NCBI GenBank assembly: GCA_024710355.1
Contig: JANJUX010000049.1
Coordinates: forward strand, 1 to 58,694
Length of the DNA: 58,694 nucleotides
Direction: 5' to 3'
Source: Candidatus Rifleibacteriota bacterium
GTDB taxonomy: Bacteria > Muiribacteriota > Ozemobacteria > Ozemobacterales > Ozemobacteraceae
The first letter of the stretch is position 1, and each line of letters opens with the position of its first letter. The notes under the pieces are model-generated. The model was not told the DNA's origin and searched no databases. It saw only the letters and a program-made list of their open reading frames with translations. The position numbers and the translations under genes are program-made. This document shows, piece by piece, positions 16,251 through 24,854 of this stretch.

Positions 16251-18446
16251 TTACTGACCGAGCAGCGAGAGAACACTCTGCGGAACCATATTGGCCTGAG
16301 CCAGCATTGCGGTGCCTGACTGAGAAACAATCTGGTTGCGGGTGAATTCAATCATTTCCTGAGCGATGTCGGCATCTCTGATGCGCGATTCGGCAGAGGT
16401 CAGATTGCTGGCAGTATTGCGCAGGTTGTTGATCGAGTATTCCAGGCGGTTCTGGAAAGAACCCAGTTTAGAGCGTTCTGTTGAGATGGTGTCGAGAGCT
16501 TTGTTCAGTTTGGCAAGAGATGCCTGAGCACCTTCCACGCTGGTCATATCGAGCTTATCGATACCAAGAGCGCGGCTCGACATGTCACCCATGGAGATCT
16601 GCATACTCTGGCCCTGATCGGCACCAATCTGGAACTGCGGCTTGTTGTCGACGACATGGATTCTGAAGTTGGTATCACCAGTACCCTTGGCGGTACCATT
16701 GGTAAGACCAAAGGTGTTGCGGGCGTCAGCATCACTGACAGCGAGAGTTACCAGACTTTTAACTGCTCCGGTATCTTTGTTTTCCTGACCGACACGGGTT
16801 GAGGTAAAGGCAAGTGAGCCGTTTACAGCATCGATTCTGGCCTGAACATCATCGGTATTAAGCTGAGCGTTGGCCGATGCGATAAAGGCGTTGATTTCTA
16901 CAAGGTCAGCAGTCTGGGGCGTATTTGCGGTGGTGTAGGCGGTAATAGCGCTTGAGTCACCGTCATCATCGGTAAGAGTGAAAGTGACCAGAGTACCGGT
17001 CGTAGTATGATAAAGACTGAAACCGCTGATCTCTTTCGAGGCATCCTTATCACCTTCAACGAAGCCGCTCTTCTGCTGGTTGACAATACCCAGCTCATCA
17101 GCAGTCGCACCGGCGATGGTGATAGTGGAGTTGCTGGTTGCAGTAGGCGGTTCGTAAGCGATACGAATCTGCCCGTCGACTACAGAAGCAGACAAGCCAT
17201 CCATAGTGCCGGCAGCGGAGATCTGATCATTGATACTTCTGGCAATACCTTCCATTGACCAGTCACCTGCCACAACAGAGATCGCCAGAGAGGCGCCACC
17301 GGCAGAAACGGTAAAAGCCTGGTTTGCAGTAAGTCTCAGGCCTTCTACAATCCCTCCATTACCGGCAATCTGGGCGGCCTGAGAGGTGAAGTGCAGATCG
17401 ATGCCGCCAAGCAGGCCACTAGCGCGGTCACTGCTGGTTCTGACATTGCTGACGTTGCCCATTCCATCGGTGAGAGTCAGCTGTACCAGGTTGTTTTCAG
17501 ACTTTCTGGTTTCGGCGAAACCGAGAGCATCGACAACCGACTGCGGACCGGAGATCGAGAAATCACCCTGATCGCCGACAGAACCGGAAGCGAGCTGGAT
17601 GTAGCCACCGATACCGGAGATACCGGAAATGGCTGTTCCGACGACGCCGGCATTTGAATTGCGGATACCAAGACCGGCTTCACTGGTGAGAGCCTGCTGA
17701 ATTGCAGCAGCAAGCTCATTAAGGCTCATCTGAGCGTCGATGGTAATGAGAGCGTCTTCTGAGTTACCGGTAAGGGTCAGCTGCTGCGGTGAGCTGAGCG
17801 AGAAACTACCGTTGCTGTCATAGAACTGCGAAATATCCTGAAGCTTGGTGCTGCCATCAGCGAGTTCACCAGTATTCTTGTCGGTGAAAACCTGGCTGCG
17901 CTGCATCTGCGAGATACCACCGCTGATCAGAGCGATACTGACATTGTAATCACCACCACCATCGGCGTTGCCAGTAACGATGCCACTGACAAATTTTGAA
18001 GTCGAACTGATCAGAGCAGACTGACTGCCGTTGAGAAGTTTTTTGGTGTTGAATTCGGTGTTCTGAGAGATTCTGTCAATTTCAGAGCGAAGCTGATTAA
18101 CTTCTTTCTGGATTTCGAGGCGGTCATTACCGGTAAGGGTATCGTTCGAAGCCTGAATAGCAAGCTCACGCATTCTCTGAACGATGCTCTGTGATTCGTT
18201 GAGAGCACCTTCGGCAGTCTGAATCATTGAAATACCGTCCTGGGCGTTCAATACGGCACGATTCAGGCCTCTGACCTGACGACGCATCTTTTCACTGATA
18301 GCAAGACCGGCGGCATCGTCGGCGGCTGAGTTGATTCTCATACCAGAACTCAGCTTCTGAATTGACTTTTCGAGCCTGGAGTTGGTCTGAGTAAGATTTG
18401 AATAGGTTTTGATTGAAAGAACGTTCTGATTGATTCGTAGCGACAT
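16251..18446 (-). CDS. Flagellin 5 (large, 731 aa)
   Basis: Filament subunit with N-terminus MSLRINQNVLSIKTYSNLTQ and C-terminus MVPQSVLSLLGQ. The D0/D1 ends are conserved. The central region (about 160-610) is the most Thr/Ser-rich of the group and carries IN-type segments (MSLNELAAAIQQAL, SMEGIARSINDQI). GGAGG with a 7-base spacer precedes ATG. It is bounded by a strong terminator downstream. No sigma28 match better than TGAA-N15-TGTGATAA was found upstream. Confidence 0.97.
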   Translation of the reverse strand: MSLRINQNVLSIKTYSNLTQTNSRLEKSIQKLSSGMRINSAADDAAGLAISEKMRRQVRGLNRAVLNAQDGISMIQTAEGALNESQSIVQRMRELAIQASNDTLTGNDRLEIQKEVNQLRSEIDRISQNTEFNTKKLLNGSQSALISSTSKFVSGIVTGNADGGGDYNVSIALISGGISQMQRSQVFTDKNTGELADGSTKLQDISQFYDSNGSFSLSSPQQLTLTGNSEDALITIDAQMSLNELAAAIQQALTSEAGLGIRNSNAGVVGTAISGISGIGGYIQLASGSVGDQGDFSISGPQSVVDALGFAETRKSENNLVQLTLTDGMGNVSNVRTSSDRASGLLGGIDLHFTSQAAQIAGNGGIVEGLRLTANQAFTVSAGGASLAISVVAGDWSMEGIARSINDQISAAGTMDGLSASVVDGQIRIAYEPPTATSNSTITIAGATADELGIVNQQKSGFVEGDKDASKEISGFSLYHTTTGTLVTFTLTDDDGDSSAITAYTTANTPQTADLVEINAFIASANAQLNTDDVQARIDAVNGSLAFTSTRVGQENKDTGAVKSLVTLAVSDADARNTFGLTNGTAKGTGDTNFRIHVVDNKPQFQIGADQGQSMQISMGDMSSRALGIDKLDMTSVEGAQASLAKLNKALDTISTERSKLGSFQNRLEYSINNLRNTASNLTSAESRIRDADIAQEMIEFTRNQIVSQSGTAMLAQANMVPQSVLSLLGQ

Positions 18447-18447
18447 A

Positions 18448-18492
18448 AAAATTCCTCCTTGAATTTTCGTCTTTCAGCACTTCCTTGTGCCG
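18448..18492 (-). promoter_or_regulatory. Double ANGGA-hexaloop leader (probable CsrA site) of flagellin 5
   Basis: Minus strand: hairpin A CGGCAC[AAGGAA]GUGCUG (18475-18492, one G-U pair) and hairpin B AAAUUC[AAGGAG]GAAUUU (18448-18467, extendable to 7 bp). Both arms of hairpin B are changed relative to GAUUC/GAAUC with pairing kept, which is direct covariation evidence for the stem. Confidence 0.82.
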
Positions 18493-18727
18493 AACTCCTT
18501 AGATTTCAGGTCCCTTTAAACGCGTTCTCTAATTATCAGGACTTTCATTGCCCTCCTTTCCGGTCTGCTGTCAAAAAGGCCTATTTTCGCCTTTCTATTA
18601 GGACTATCGACATTTTGCTGCTCATTATTTCGCCGGATTTTTAGAGGTTAATTCTGATTTTCAGAATTTTATTCGCGTTTGCTTACGTTATCACATAAAA
18701 ACATCTCATTTTCAACTTTTTTAAAAA
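18493..18727 (-). other. Upstream region of flagellin 5
   Basis: AT-rich, no sizeable gene. It holds a 10-codon frame (18516-18548, MKVLIIRERV) behind AGGAGG, and two sigma28 -10-like words (GTCGATAG, TGTGATAA) with poor -35 partners. Confidence 0.4.
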
Positions 18728-18766
18728 AATAAAAAAAATTTCCAGATCGGGTACGACCTGGAAATT
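18728..18766 (-). terminator. Terminator of the trxA-persulfide reductase operon
   Basis: On the minus strand AATTTCCAGGTCG pairs with CGATCTGGAAATT around a 4-base loop (13 bp, one G-U), followed by eight T and further T-rich sequence. Confidence 0.93.
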
Positions 18767-18793
18767 ATAACGTAGAGAGAGAGTTTTACAAAA

Positions 18794-21238
18794 TCAAATG
18801 AACAACCCGGCAGAACTGTTAGACAATTCCTCAATATATTTGGCAACCCCAGCAATTTCTACGCCATCGATAAGTTCACTCTGGTCGATTCCCATGACAT
18901 CCATGCTCATCGAACAGGCAACCAGCTTGACACCGTTGGCAACCGCCTGTTTCAGAAGTTCGTGCAATGGAGTCACGTGTTTGCTGTCCATCACCTTATG
19001 CATCATCATCGTCCCCATGCCACCCATATTCATCTTCGAGAGCTTTAGACCATTGATGTCTTTCGGCAGCATCATTCCGAACATGGTTTCCATTACGCCC
19101 TTGCTCAAAGGCTTGTCAGGCTGACGACGCAAAATACTCAAGCCCCAGAAGGTGAAAAACAGGGTCGTTTTATAACCGGCAGCAGCGGCGCCATTGGCAA
19201 TGATAAGAGCTGCCATGGCCTTGTCGAGATCGTTGCTGAAAATTACATTGGTCATCTGTTTATGACAACTGGTAAGCGGCGTGCAGGCGAGCTTGCCAAC
19301 TTTTTTGACGGTGGCTTTGAACTTCCCGCCGGCAATTTTCTCGACGCCAACACATTCATTACCGGTCGAGCGGCACCAGGCCGGCACGTCAGCGGCAAAA
19401 CCCGCATCAGTAGAAATGATTTCGACCGCCTGCCCCTTTTCGATCGATTCAACGGCAGTGCGAAGCTGCGAGATCGGGCCCGGGCACTGTAAACCGCAGA
19501 CGTCGAGCTTTTTTACAACAGCAGCGACCGGTGCGGCATCTTCCCCGGTGTTTTCGCCTTCGCCACCGGCGTCATCGGTCATCTGCGACTTGTCATAAGA
19601 GGCATTCTGATTAACCATACAGTAAGTCTTGTAACCGCCATCGAGGTTACTGGCTTTAAAACCACGCTGGGTAAGAATGCGATAGACAAGATAGCCCCGC
19701 AACCCTGCCTGGCAATAGATCATATACTCCTTTTGCGGGTCAAGTTCTGCAAGTCTGGAGCGGATTTCATGCAGCGGAATATTGAATGAGCCCGGAATCG
19801 CACCGGCAAGAACTTCTTCGCGGGTTCTGACATCGAGCAGTTTCTGGTCAGGCCTCAAACCGGCAATATCAGCCACATGAAAGTGCCGGCCATGGCCGCG
19901 CAAAATATTTGCGGCAACGAAACCGGCGTAGTTAACCGGGTCTTTGGCAGAGCCGTATGGAGGGGCGTAGCAGAGTTCCATTTCTTCAAGGTCGTAAACA
20001 TTCATGCCGGCCCGTATTGCGACAGCCATAACGTCAATACGCTTTTCGACCCCGTCCATGCCGACAGCCTGGGCTCCGAGCACCCGGCCGGTGTCGGGAT
20101 CATATATCATTTTCATGCTGATCGACGTGGCACCGGGATAGTATGAAGCGTGGTTCGAGGGGTGAACATAAACCTTGTCATACCTTATCGCATGCTTTTT
20201 CGCCTGCTTTTCACTCAAGCCGGTCATCGCAAAGGTCAGATCAAAAACCTTACAGACGGCTGAGCCCTGGGTATCGCGGTATTCGCGTTCAAGACCAAAA
20301 ATATTGTCGACTGCAATGCGTCCCTGACGATTTGCCGGGCCGGCAAGAGGAATCAAAGCCGGCTTGCCGGTCATCAGATCGGTTACTTCGACCGCATCGC
20401 CGACCGCGTAAACTGCTTTATCGCTGGTCTGCATGTGCCGGTTAACCTTGATACCACCGGTTACCCCGAGTTCGAGGCCGGCGTCTTTAGCGAGTTTGTT
20501 CTCAGGCCTGACGCCGATAGCCATAATAACCACGTCGGCATTAACCTTGCTGCCGGAACTAAGAATTACCCGCAACTGCTGTTCTGCATTTTCAAAGCTG
20601 GTAACTGACTGGCCCAGCTTCAGATCAACACCACTCATGCGGATTTCGGTGTGCAGCATCGCTGCCATTTCCGGATCAGCCGGCCCCATAACCTGCTCTG
20701 CCAGTTCGACCAGCGTAACACTCATGCCAGCATGTCGCAGGGATTCAGCCATTTCAAGGCCGATATAACCACCGCCAACGACCACGGCAGACTTTTTGCC
20801 AGCAATAGCTGATTTTATGCGATCAGTATCTTCAAGATTGCGAAGAGTATAGATTCCGGGGAGGTCGATGCCATTGATAGGCGGTCTGACCGCTGAGGCA
20901 CCCGGGCTGAGAATCAGATAGTCATAAGACTCAGAGTACTCTTTTCCGGTCGCCAGATTGTGCACCTGAACGGTCTTTTTACCGCGATCGACGCTGAGAA
21001 CCTCATTGCGCACTCTGACATCGATGGCAAATTTTTCGTTCATTATCTCAGGTGTCGTTACCAGAAGCTTGTCGCGCTCTTCAATTATGGCACCGATATG
21101 GTAAGGCAGGCCACAGTTGGCAAATGAAATATGCTCGCCACGCTCAAACAGTATAATTTCGGCTTTTTCGTCAAGTCTGCGGGCTCTGGCAGCAGCACTC
21201 GCACCACCGGCCACACCGCCAACGATAAGTATTTTCAT
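18794..21238 (-). CDS. Four-domain CoA-disulfide/persulfide reductase (FAD-NADH reductase, rhodanese, TusA-like, DsrE-like)
   Basis: The N-terminal part (about residues 1-445) is a pyridine-nucleotide disulfide reductase of the CoA-disulfide reductase/NADH oxidase group: the FAD motif VGGVAGGASAAARAR is followed by the single redox cysteine in SFANCGLPYH (Cys42). A rhodanese domain follows (about 455-545) with active loop CQAGLRG. Next is a TusA/SirA-like domain (about 585-650) with CGLQCPGP, then a DsrE/DsrF-type domain to the end (814 aa). The order lets a persulfide sulfur pass between cysteines within one chain while NAD(P)H reduces the disulfide. It is cytoplasmic and lies 11 bases downstream of thioredoxin, in one operon. 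Exact substrate (CoA persulfide, polysulfide or CoA disulfide) cannot be read from sequence. Confidence 0.93.
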   Translation of the reverse strand: MKILIVGGVAGGASAAARARRLDEKAEIILFERGEHISFANCGLPYHIGAIIEERDKLLVTTPEIMNEKFAIDVRVRNEVLSVDRGKKTVQVHNLATGKEYSESYDYLILSPGASAVRPPINGIDLPGIYTLRNLEDTDRIKSAIAGKKSAVVVGGGYIGLEMAESLRHAGMSVTLVELAEQVMGPADPEMAAMLHTEIRMSGVDLKLGQSVTSFENAEQQLRVILSSGSKVNADVVIMAIGVRPENKLAKDAGLELGVTGGIKVNRHMQTSDKAVYAVGDAVEVTDLMTGKPALIPLAGPANRQGRIAVDNIFGLEREYRDTQGSAVCKVFDLTFAMTGLSEKQAKKHAIRYDKVYVHPSNHASYYPGATSISMKMIYDPDTGRVLGAQAVGMDGVEKRIDVMAVAIRAGMNVYDLEEMELCYAPPYGSAKDPVNYAGFVAANILRGHGRHFHVADIAGLRPDQKLLDVRTREEVLAGAIPGSFNIPLHEIRSRLAELDPQKEYMIYCQAGLRGYLVYRILTQRGFKASNLDGGYKTYCMVNQNASYDKSQMTDDAGGEGENTGEDAAPVAAVVKKLDVCGLQCPGPISQLRTAVESIEKGQAVEIISTDAGFAADVPAWCRSTGNECVGVEKIAGGKFKATVKKVGKLACTPLTSCHKQMTNVIFSNDLDKAMAALIIANGAAAAGYKTTLFFTFWGLSILRRQPDKPLSKGVMETMFGMMLPKDINGLKLSKMNMGGMGTMMMHKVMDSKHVTPLHELLKQAVANGVKLVACSMSMDVMGIDQSELIDGVEIAGVAKYIEELSNSSAGLFI

Positions 21239-21249
21239 GATTCTCTCCT

Positions 21250-21561
21250 TCAGCTCAGTGCTTTAACAAGAGTGTCTTCAGTCTGTACACCCTGAAAAAC
21301 CTTTTCGGGCTGGCCATTTTTAAACACAATCAGAGTCGGAATACTGAAAATGCTGAATTTTGATGCGATATCGGGGCTTTCTTCAACATTCAGCTTGCCA
21401 ACCTTTGCCTGGCCGCTCACTTTTCTGACAACCGCATCGAGAATCGGCAACTGCATCTGGCACGGCCCACACCATGGCGCCCAGAAGTCGACCAGAACAG
21501 TGCCAGAACCGGTAAATTCAGAAAAATTCTGTGAATTGAGCTTCTCAACATTGTTACTCAT
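21250..21561 (-). CDS. trxA: Thioredoxin
   Basis: A 103-aa thioredoxin fold with active site WAPWCGPCQ and the cis-Pro in SIPTLIVFKNG. The start at 21561 (MSNNVEKLNSQ) is chosen because GGAGG lies 10 bases upstream and the length fits the family; a longer frame upstream would add about 70 Cys-rich residues unlike any thioredoxin. It sits directly before the persulfide reductase and is a natural electron donor for disulfide or persulfide release by that enzyme (inference). Confidence 0.95.
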   Translation of the reverse strand: MSNNVEKLNSQNFSEFTGSGTVLVDFWAPWCGPCQMQLPILDAVVRKVSGQAKVGKLNVEESPDIASKFSIFSIPTLIVFKNGQPEKVFQGVQTEDTLVKALS

Positions 21562-21740
21562 AATTAAATAACCTCCAGTTTTGTTAAATCTGGCACAAAT
21601 ACAGCAACAATGATGCCAACACCCAGAAATCCTATAAACACAGGCTTTCTGGCGACTATTAACCGCATTTCGGGTCAATATAACGCAAGTTGCGCAACAT
21701 ACGTCTGAAACTTTTCGCAACCATGCGAAACCAAGATACA

Positions 21741-21766
21741 AAAAAAAGGCCGCCCGACGGGCGGCC
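21741..21766 (-). terminator. Terminator of flagellin 6
   Basis: GGCCGCCC and GGGCGGCC pair around a 3-base loop (21748-21766), followed on the minus strand by nine T. Confidence 0.94.
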
Positions 21767-21807
21767 CATTGCAAACCTATGTATTAAGGGAAGAGAGAGA
21801 AGTTGAA

Positions 21808-24426
21808 TTACCTGAGGAGATCGAGGACCGACTGGGCAGATACGTTAGCCTGGCCGACCATGGCATTGCTGGCCTGCTGCAGAATCTGCGACTGGGTCAT
21901 TTCGATGACTTCGGCAGCCATGTCGACGTCTCTGATGCGTGATTCAGAGGCGGTCATATTCTGCAGAGCCACACGCAAGCTGTTGTTGGTGTAGGTCATG
22001 CGGTTTTCGATAGCGCCGAGTTTGGCACGTTCAGAGGAGATACGCTGCAGAGCCTTGTCGATCAGGCCGATGGCAATCTCTGAAGATTTAACGGTTGTCA
22101 GGTCGAGATCTTCGATGCCCAGAGCCTTCACATCGGTTCTGATGATATTGGCTTTTGCAGTATGACCCTGGTTCGGGCCAATCTGGAACTGAACCGAAGT
22201 GTCTTTAACATGCATCGTGTAGGCATAGTTACCAACACCGTTCTGATAAGCCACCGGGTCGATATTGAACATCGACTTCAGCGTATTCAGTGAATCGGGG
22301 CTGCCCCATTCGGCGAAGACCACTTTGCCTTCTTTGCCTGGTATGGTCGAGAAAATCTTGAGAGTCTGGTTGCCGGTAAAGATTTCGGCGGCAACCTGAA
22401 CACCGTTGATAGTAGCCTGCTCGTTGATAAGATTGGCAATTGAGGTAATGGTGCGGAAGGAAGACCCGGCTGACTGAGCCGGGAAAACGATACTCATACC
22501 GTTACCATCGAGATCGGCGACGTAGAACGACAGATTGTCGACACCGGCAGAGGCGGTCTGTTCGATCACCACATAGCCATACTGAGTCGAAGCCTGATCA
22601 TAAGCGAAGTTCTGCACCGCTTTATTGCCGTCAAAGCCGGAAATGGTAGTCTGCTGATGCATCTTGAGGCCGGTAGCGATACCCTGACCGCCGGCACCGG
22701 TGTCGTTGATGCTGAAGTTAGACTGAACACCAGTTTCGAGAGATCTGAAGGCAAGTGTGCCATTCTTGTTCTCAGCCACAACCAGCAGACCATTTACGCC
22801 AATCTGCATATTGATGGCATCGACAAGTGAGTTCAGGCCGCCAGCGGTATAGTTACCGGTGAGGTTGATGATGGTCCCACTGGCAGTGCTTGAGTGACTG
22901 TCGATAATCGAGAACTGCATTGTGGTGCCGGCCTGTGAGAAATCGTAAGAATCGATGATATCGTAGCCGGTTGCCAGACCGGGGTTGCCACCGGTGCCGC
23001 TGTAGCGGCCATTGGCGATACCCAGCGGGTTGGTAGAGGCATTGGTAATTTCGACGTAGGCAGCCGAACCGGTATTCTTGGTAGTGAGTTCGATCGCGTA
23101 AGAATCGTTGAGTCTGGCGGTAACCATGCTTGAAACAGCGGCGAGCTGTTCATTCATGATTGAAACGACCTGTGACATGCTCCAGTTACCGCTGGCAATA
23201 GTGATGTTCACTGCAGCGGTGCCGTTGGCACTTACCGAGTCATTAACGTCGAAGGTGACGGCAGTCGGCAGTGAAATGCCGAGCTGAGCAGAGGTGGTCT
23301 GAGCGTAAGCTGCCATCGGAGGCTCGAACATCAGATCGATACCTTCGATAAGGCCCATGGCACGATGACCGGCAATCTGCGTGGTCAGAGTTTCGCGTTC
23401 ACCAAACGGCACACCGAGGTTGGTGACTGCAATTGAATAAACCGGGTCTTCAGCAGGAATTACGGTCTGGAAACCGAGAGCTTTAACCAGGCTTTCTTCA
23501 CCGGTGAAGTTAATGCGGCCAAGTTCACCGTTGCGGCCAGAGGTTACCTGAATCTGACCATTGCTTTCGCCGTAGGTCATGAAAAGTGCTTTTGAACCGT
23601 CGAAATGCAGACCATCGCCAAGCTGATCTTCAGTCATGGAGGCCTGAATGCGTTCGGTTAACTGGCCAAGGGTAAGGTCTTTGCTGACCACGATTTCGCC
23701 CTGACTGTTGTCACCCTGAAGATAAAGAGTCTGGGGCAGGTCGAGAATGAAGTGACCATTCTTGTCGACCATGTTGGCCAAAGACTGCAGGGTGGTAGAG
23801 GATGAAGCAACGCTGCCGTCAGTTTTGACGAAAATGGCAGAGCGCTGCTGCTCGGCTGTACCAGAATAGGTTTTGTAACCGATGCCGGGAATATACTCGG
23901 ACTTCGGCCATACAACTACAGAAAAGTCTGAAAATGTAAGGATTTCACCGGTAACCACGCCGTCAAGGTTCTTGGGGTCGCTGGTTGAAATGACGGCTGT
24001 TCCAGAACCGTCAAGCAGCTTGCGGGTGTTGAATTCAGTACCGTAGGAAATGCGGTTGATGTCTTCTTTCAGCTGCGCAATTTCCTTCTGAATTTCAAGA
24101 CGGTCAGTGCTGGTGAGAGTGTCGTTCCCTGACTGAAGGGCCAGCTCACGCATGCGCTGCAGCATGCTGTGGATTTCGTTCAATGCGCCTTCGGCAGTCT
24201 GAATAAGACTGATACCATCCTGGACATTCATGATGGCCCGGTTGATACCACGCACCTGAGTGCGAAGCTTTTCAGAGATAGTCAAGCCAGCTGCGTCATC
24301 TGACGCGCGGTTGATTCTCAGGCCTGATGACAGGCGCTCGATTGAACTCGACAACCTGGTGTCGTTCTTTACCAGGTTACTGTGAGCGTTCAGAGCAGTA
24401 ACATTTGTGTTAATACGCAGGGCCAT
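21808..24426 (-). CDS. Flagellin 6 (very large, 872 aa), next to csrA
   Basis: The largest flagellin here. N-terminus MALRINTNVTALNAHSNLVK and SIERLSSGLRINRASDDAAG are close to classical Hag/FliC. The C-terminus has IRDVDMAAEVIEMTQSQILQ and ends VSAQSVLDLLR. The central region is over 550 residues and holds several IN-like segments. By position (directly downstream of fliW-csrA) it is the counterpart of Bacillus hag. Its Shine-Dalgarno (GGAGG, 7-base spacer) is not within a hexaloop hairpin and no upstream ANGGA hairpin was found, unlike flagellins 1-5. A weak sigma28-like pair (TAAT-N17-TCCGATGA, 24501-24529) lies upstream. Confidence 0.96.
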   Translation of the reverse strand: MALRINTNVTALNAHSNLVKNDTRLSSSIERLSSGLRINRASDDAAGLTISEKLRTQVRGINRAIMNVQDGISLIQTAEGALNEIHSMLQRMRELALQSGNDTLTSTDRLEIQKEIAQLKEDINRISYGTEFNTRKLLDGSGTAVISTSDPKNLDGVVTGEILTFSDFSVVVWPKSEYIPGIGYKTYSGTAEQQRSAIFVKTDGSVASSSTTLQSLANMVDKNGHFILDLPQTLYLQGDNSQGEIVVSKDLTLGQLTERIQASMTEDQLGDGLHFDGSKALFMTYGESNGQIQVTSGRNGELGRINFTGEESLVKALGFQTVIPAEDPVYSIAVTNLGVPFGERETLTTQIAGHRAMGLIEGIDLMFEPPMAAYAQTTSAQLGISLPTAVTFDVNDSVSANGTAAVNITIASGNWSMSQVVSIMNEQLAAVSSMVTARLNDSYAIELTTKNTGSAAYVEITNASTNPLGIANGRYSGTGGNPGLATGYDIIDSYDFSQAGTTMQFSIIDSHSSTASGTIINLTGNYTAGGLNSLVDAINMQIGVNGLLVVAENKNGTLAFRSLETGVQSNFSINDTGAGGQGIATGLKMHQQTTISGFDGNKAVQNFAYDQASTQYGYVVIEQTASAGVDNLSFYVADLDGNGMSIVFPAQSAGSSFRTITSIANLINEQATINGVQVAAEIFTGNQTLKIFSTIPGKEGKVVFAEWGSPDSLNTLKSMFNIDPVAYQNGVGNYAYTMHVKDTSVQFQIGPNQGHTAKANIIRTDVKALGIEDLDLTTVKSSEIAIGLIDKALQRISSERAKLGAIENRMTYTNNSLRVALQNMTASESRIRDVDMAAEVIEMTQSQILQQASNAMVGQANVSAQSVLDLLR

Positions 24427-24590
24427 AGGTTTGCCTCCATGACTTTAGGGGGTTCAATCCGTTTTAGCTTCGAAGCTTCTTTTTTCCCCATCTACACATA
24501 TCATCGGAATCCGAGGTTATGGAACATTAACCCGAACTAAGATGATTTTAGCCAATTTAATTCCTTATTCTTCATTTTTCTCGTGTTTTC

Positions 24591-24854
24591 TTACTTTTTT
24601 GCTTTGTTTTCTTTTTTTCCGAATTTATTCAGAATATCCACCGGAAGGCTCTTGAGCGGATCAAGAGACGTGATCTTGGCGGCTTCGCGGTTTTCTTTCT
24701 GAATTTCTTCGTAAACTTCCCAGCGATGAACTTTCACCGATCTGGGGGCATTGATCCCGATTTTCACCTGATCTTTGCCAATATCCACGAGAACAATCTC
24801 GACATCATCACCAATGATGATCTTTTCGTTAATCTTGCGGGTAAGTACCAGCAT
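24591..24854 (-). CDS. csrA: Carbon storage/translational regulator CsrA
   Basis: RNA-binding homodimer that binds A-N-G-G-A in hairpin loops and blocks ribosome access. The core MLVLTRKINEKIIIGDDVEI and the RNA-contacting VHRWEVYEEIQ (Arg near 44) are intact. At 87 aa it exceeds the 61-aa E. coli form. The extra C-terminal tail fits the FliW-regulated type of CsrA, where that region takes part in FliW binding (Bacillus knowledge). It overlaps fliW by ATGA. Likely targets are the six double-hairpin leaders at 8133-18492. Confidence 0.96.
   Translation of the reverse strand: MLVLTRKINEKIIIGDDVEIVLVDIGKDQVKIGINAPRSVKVHRWEVYEEIQKENREAAKITSLDPLKSLPVDILNKFGKKENKAKK

Noticed and set aside
5862..18446. 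Phase-variation or invertible-promoter system among the flagellin paralogues
   Set aside because: All six genes face the same way, and no recombinase gene or pair of long inverted repeats was seen.
21562..21774. Cys-rich N-terminal extension of thioredoxin
   Set aside because: Not part of any thioredoxin; the internal ATG has GGAGG and gives the standard length.
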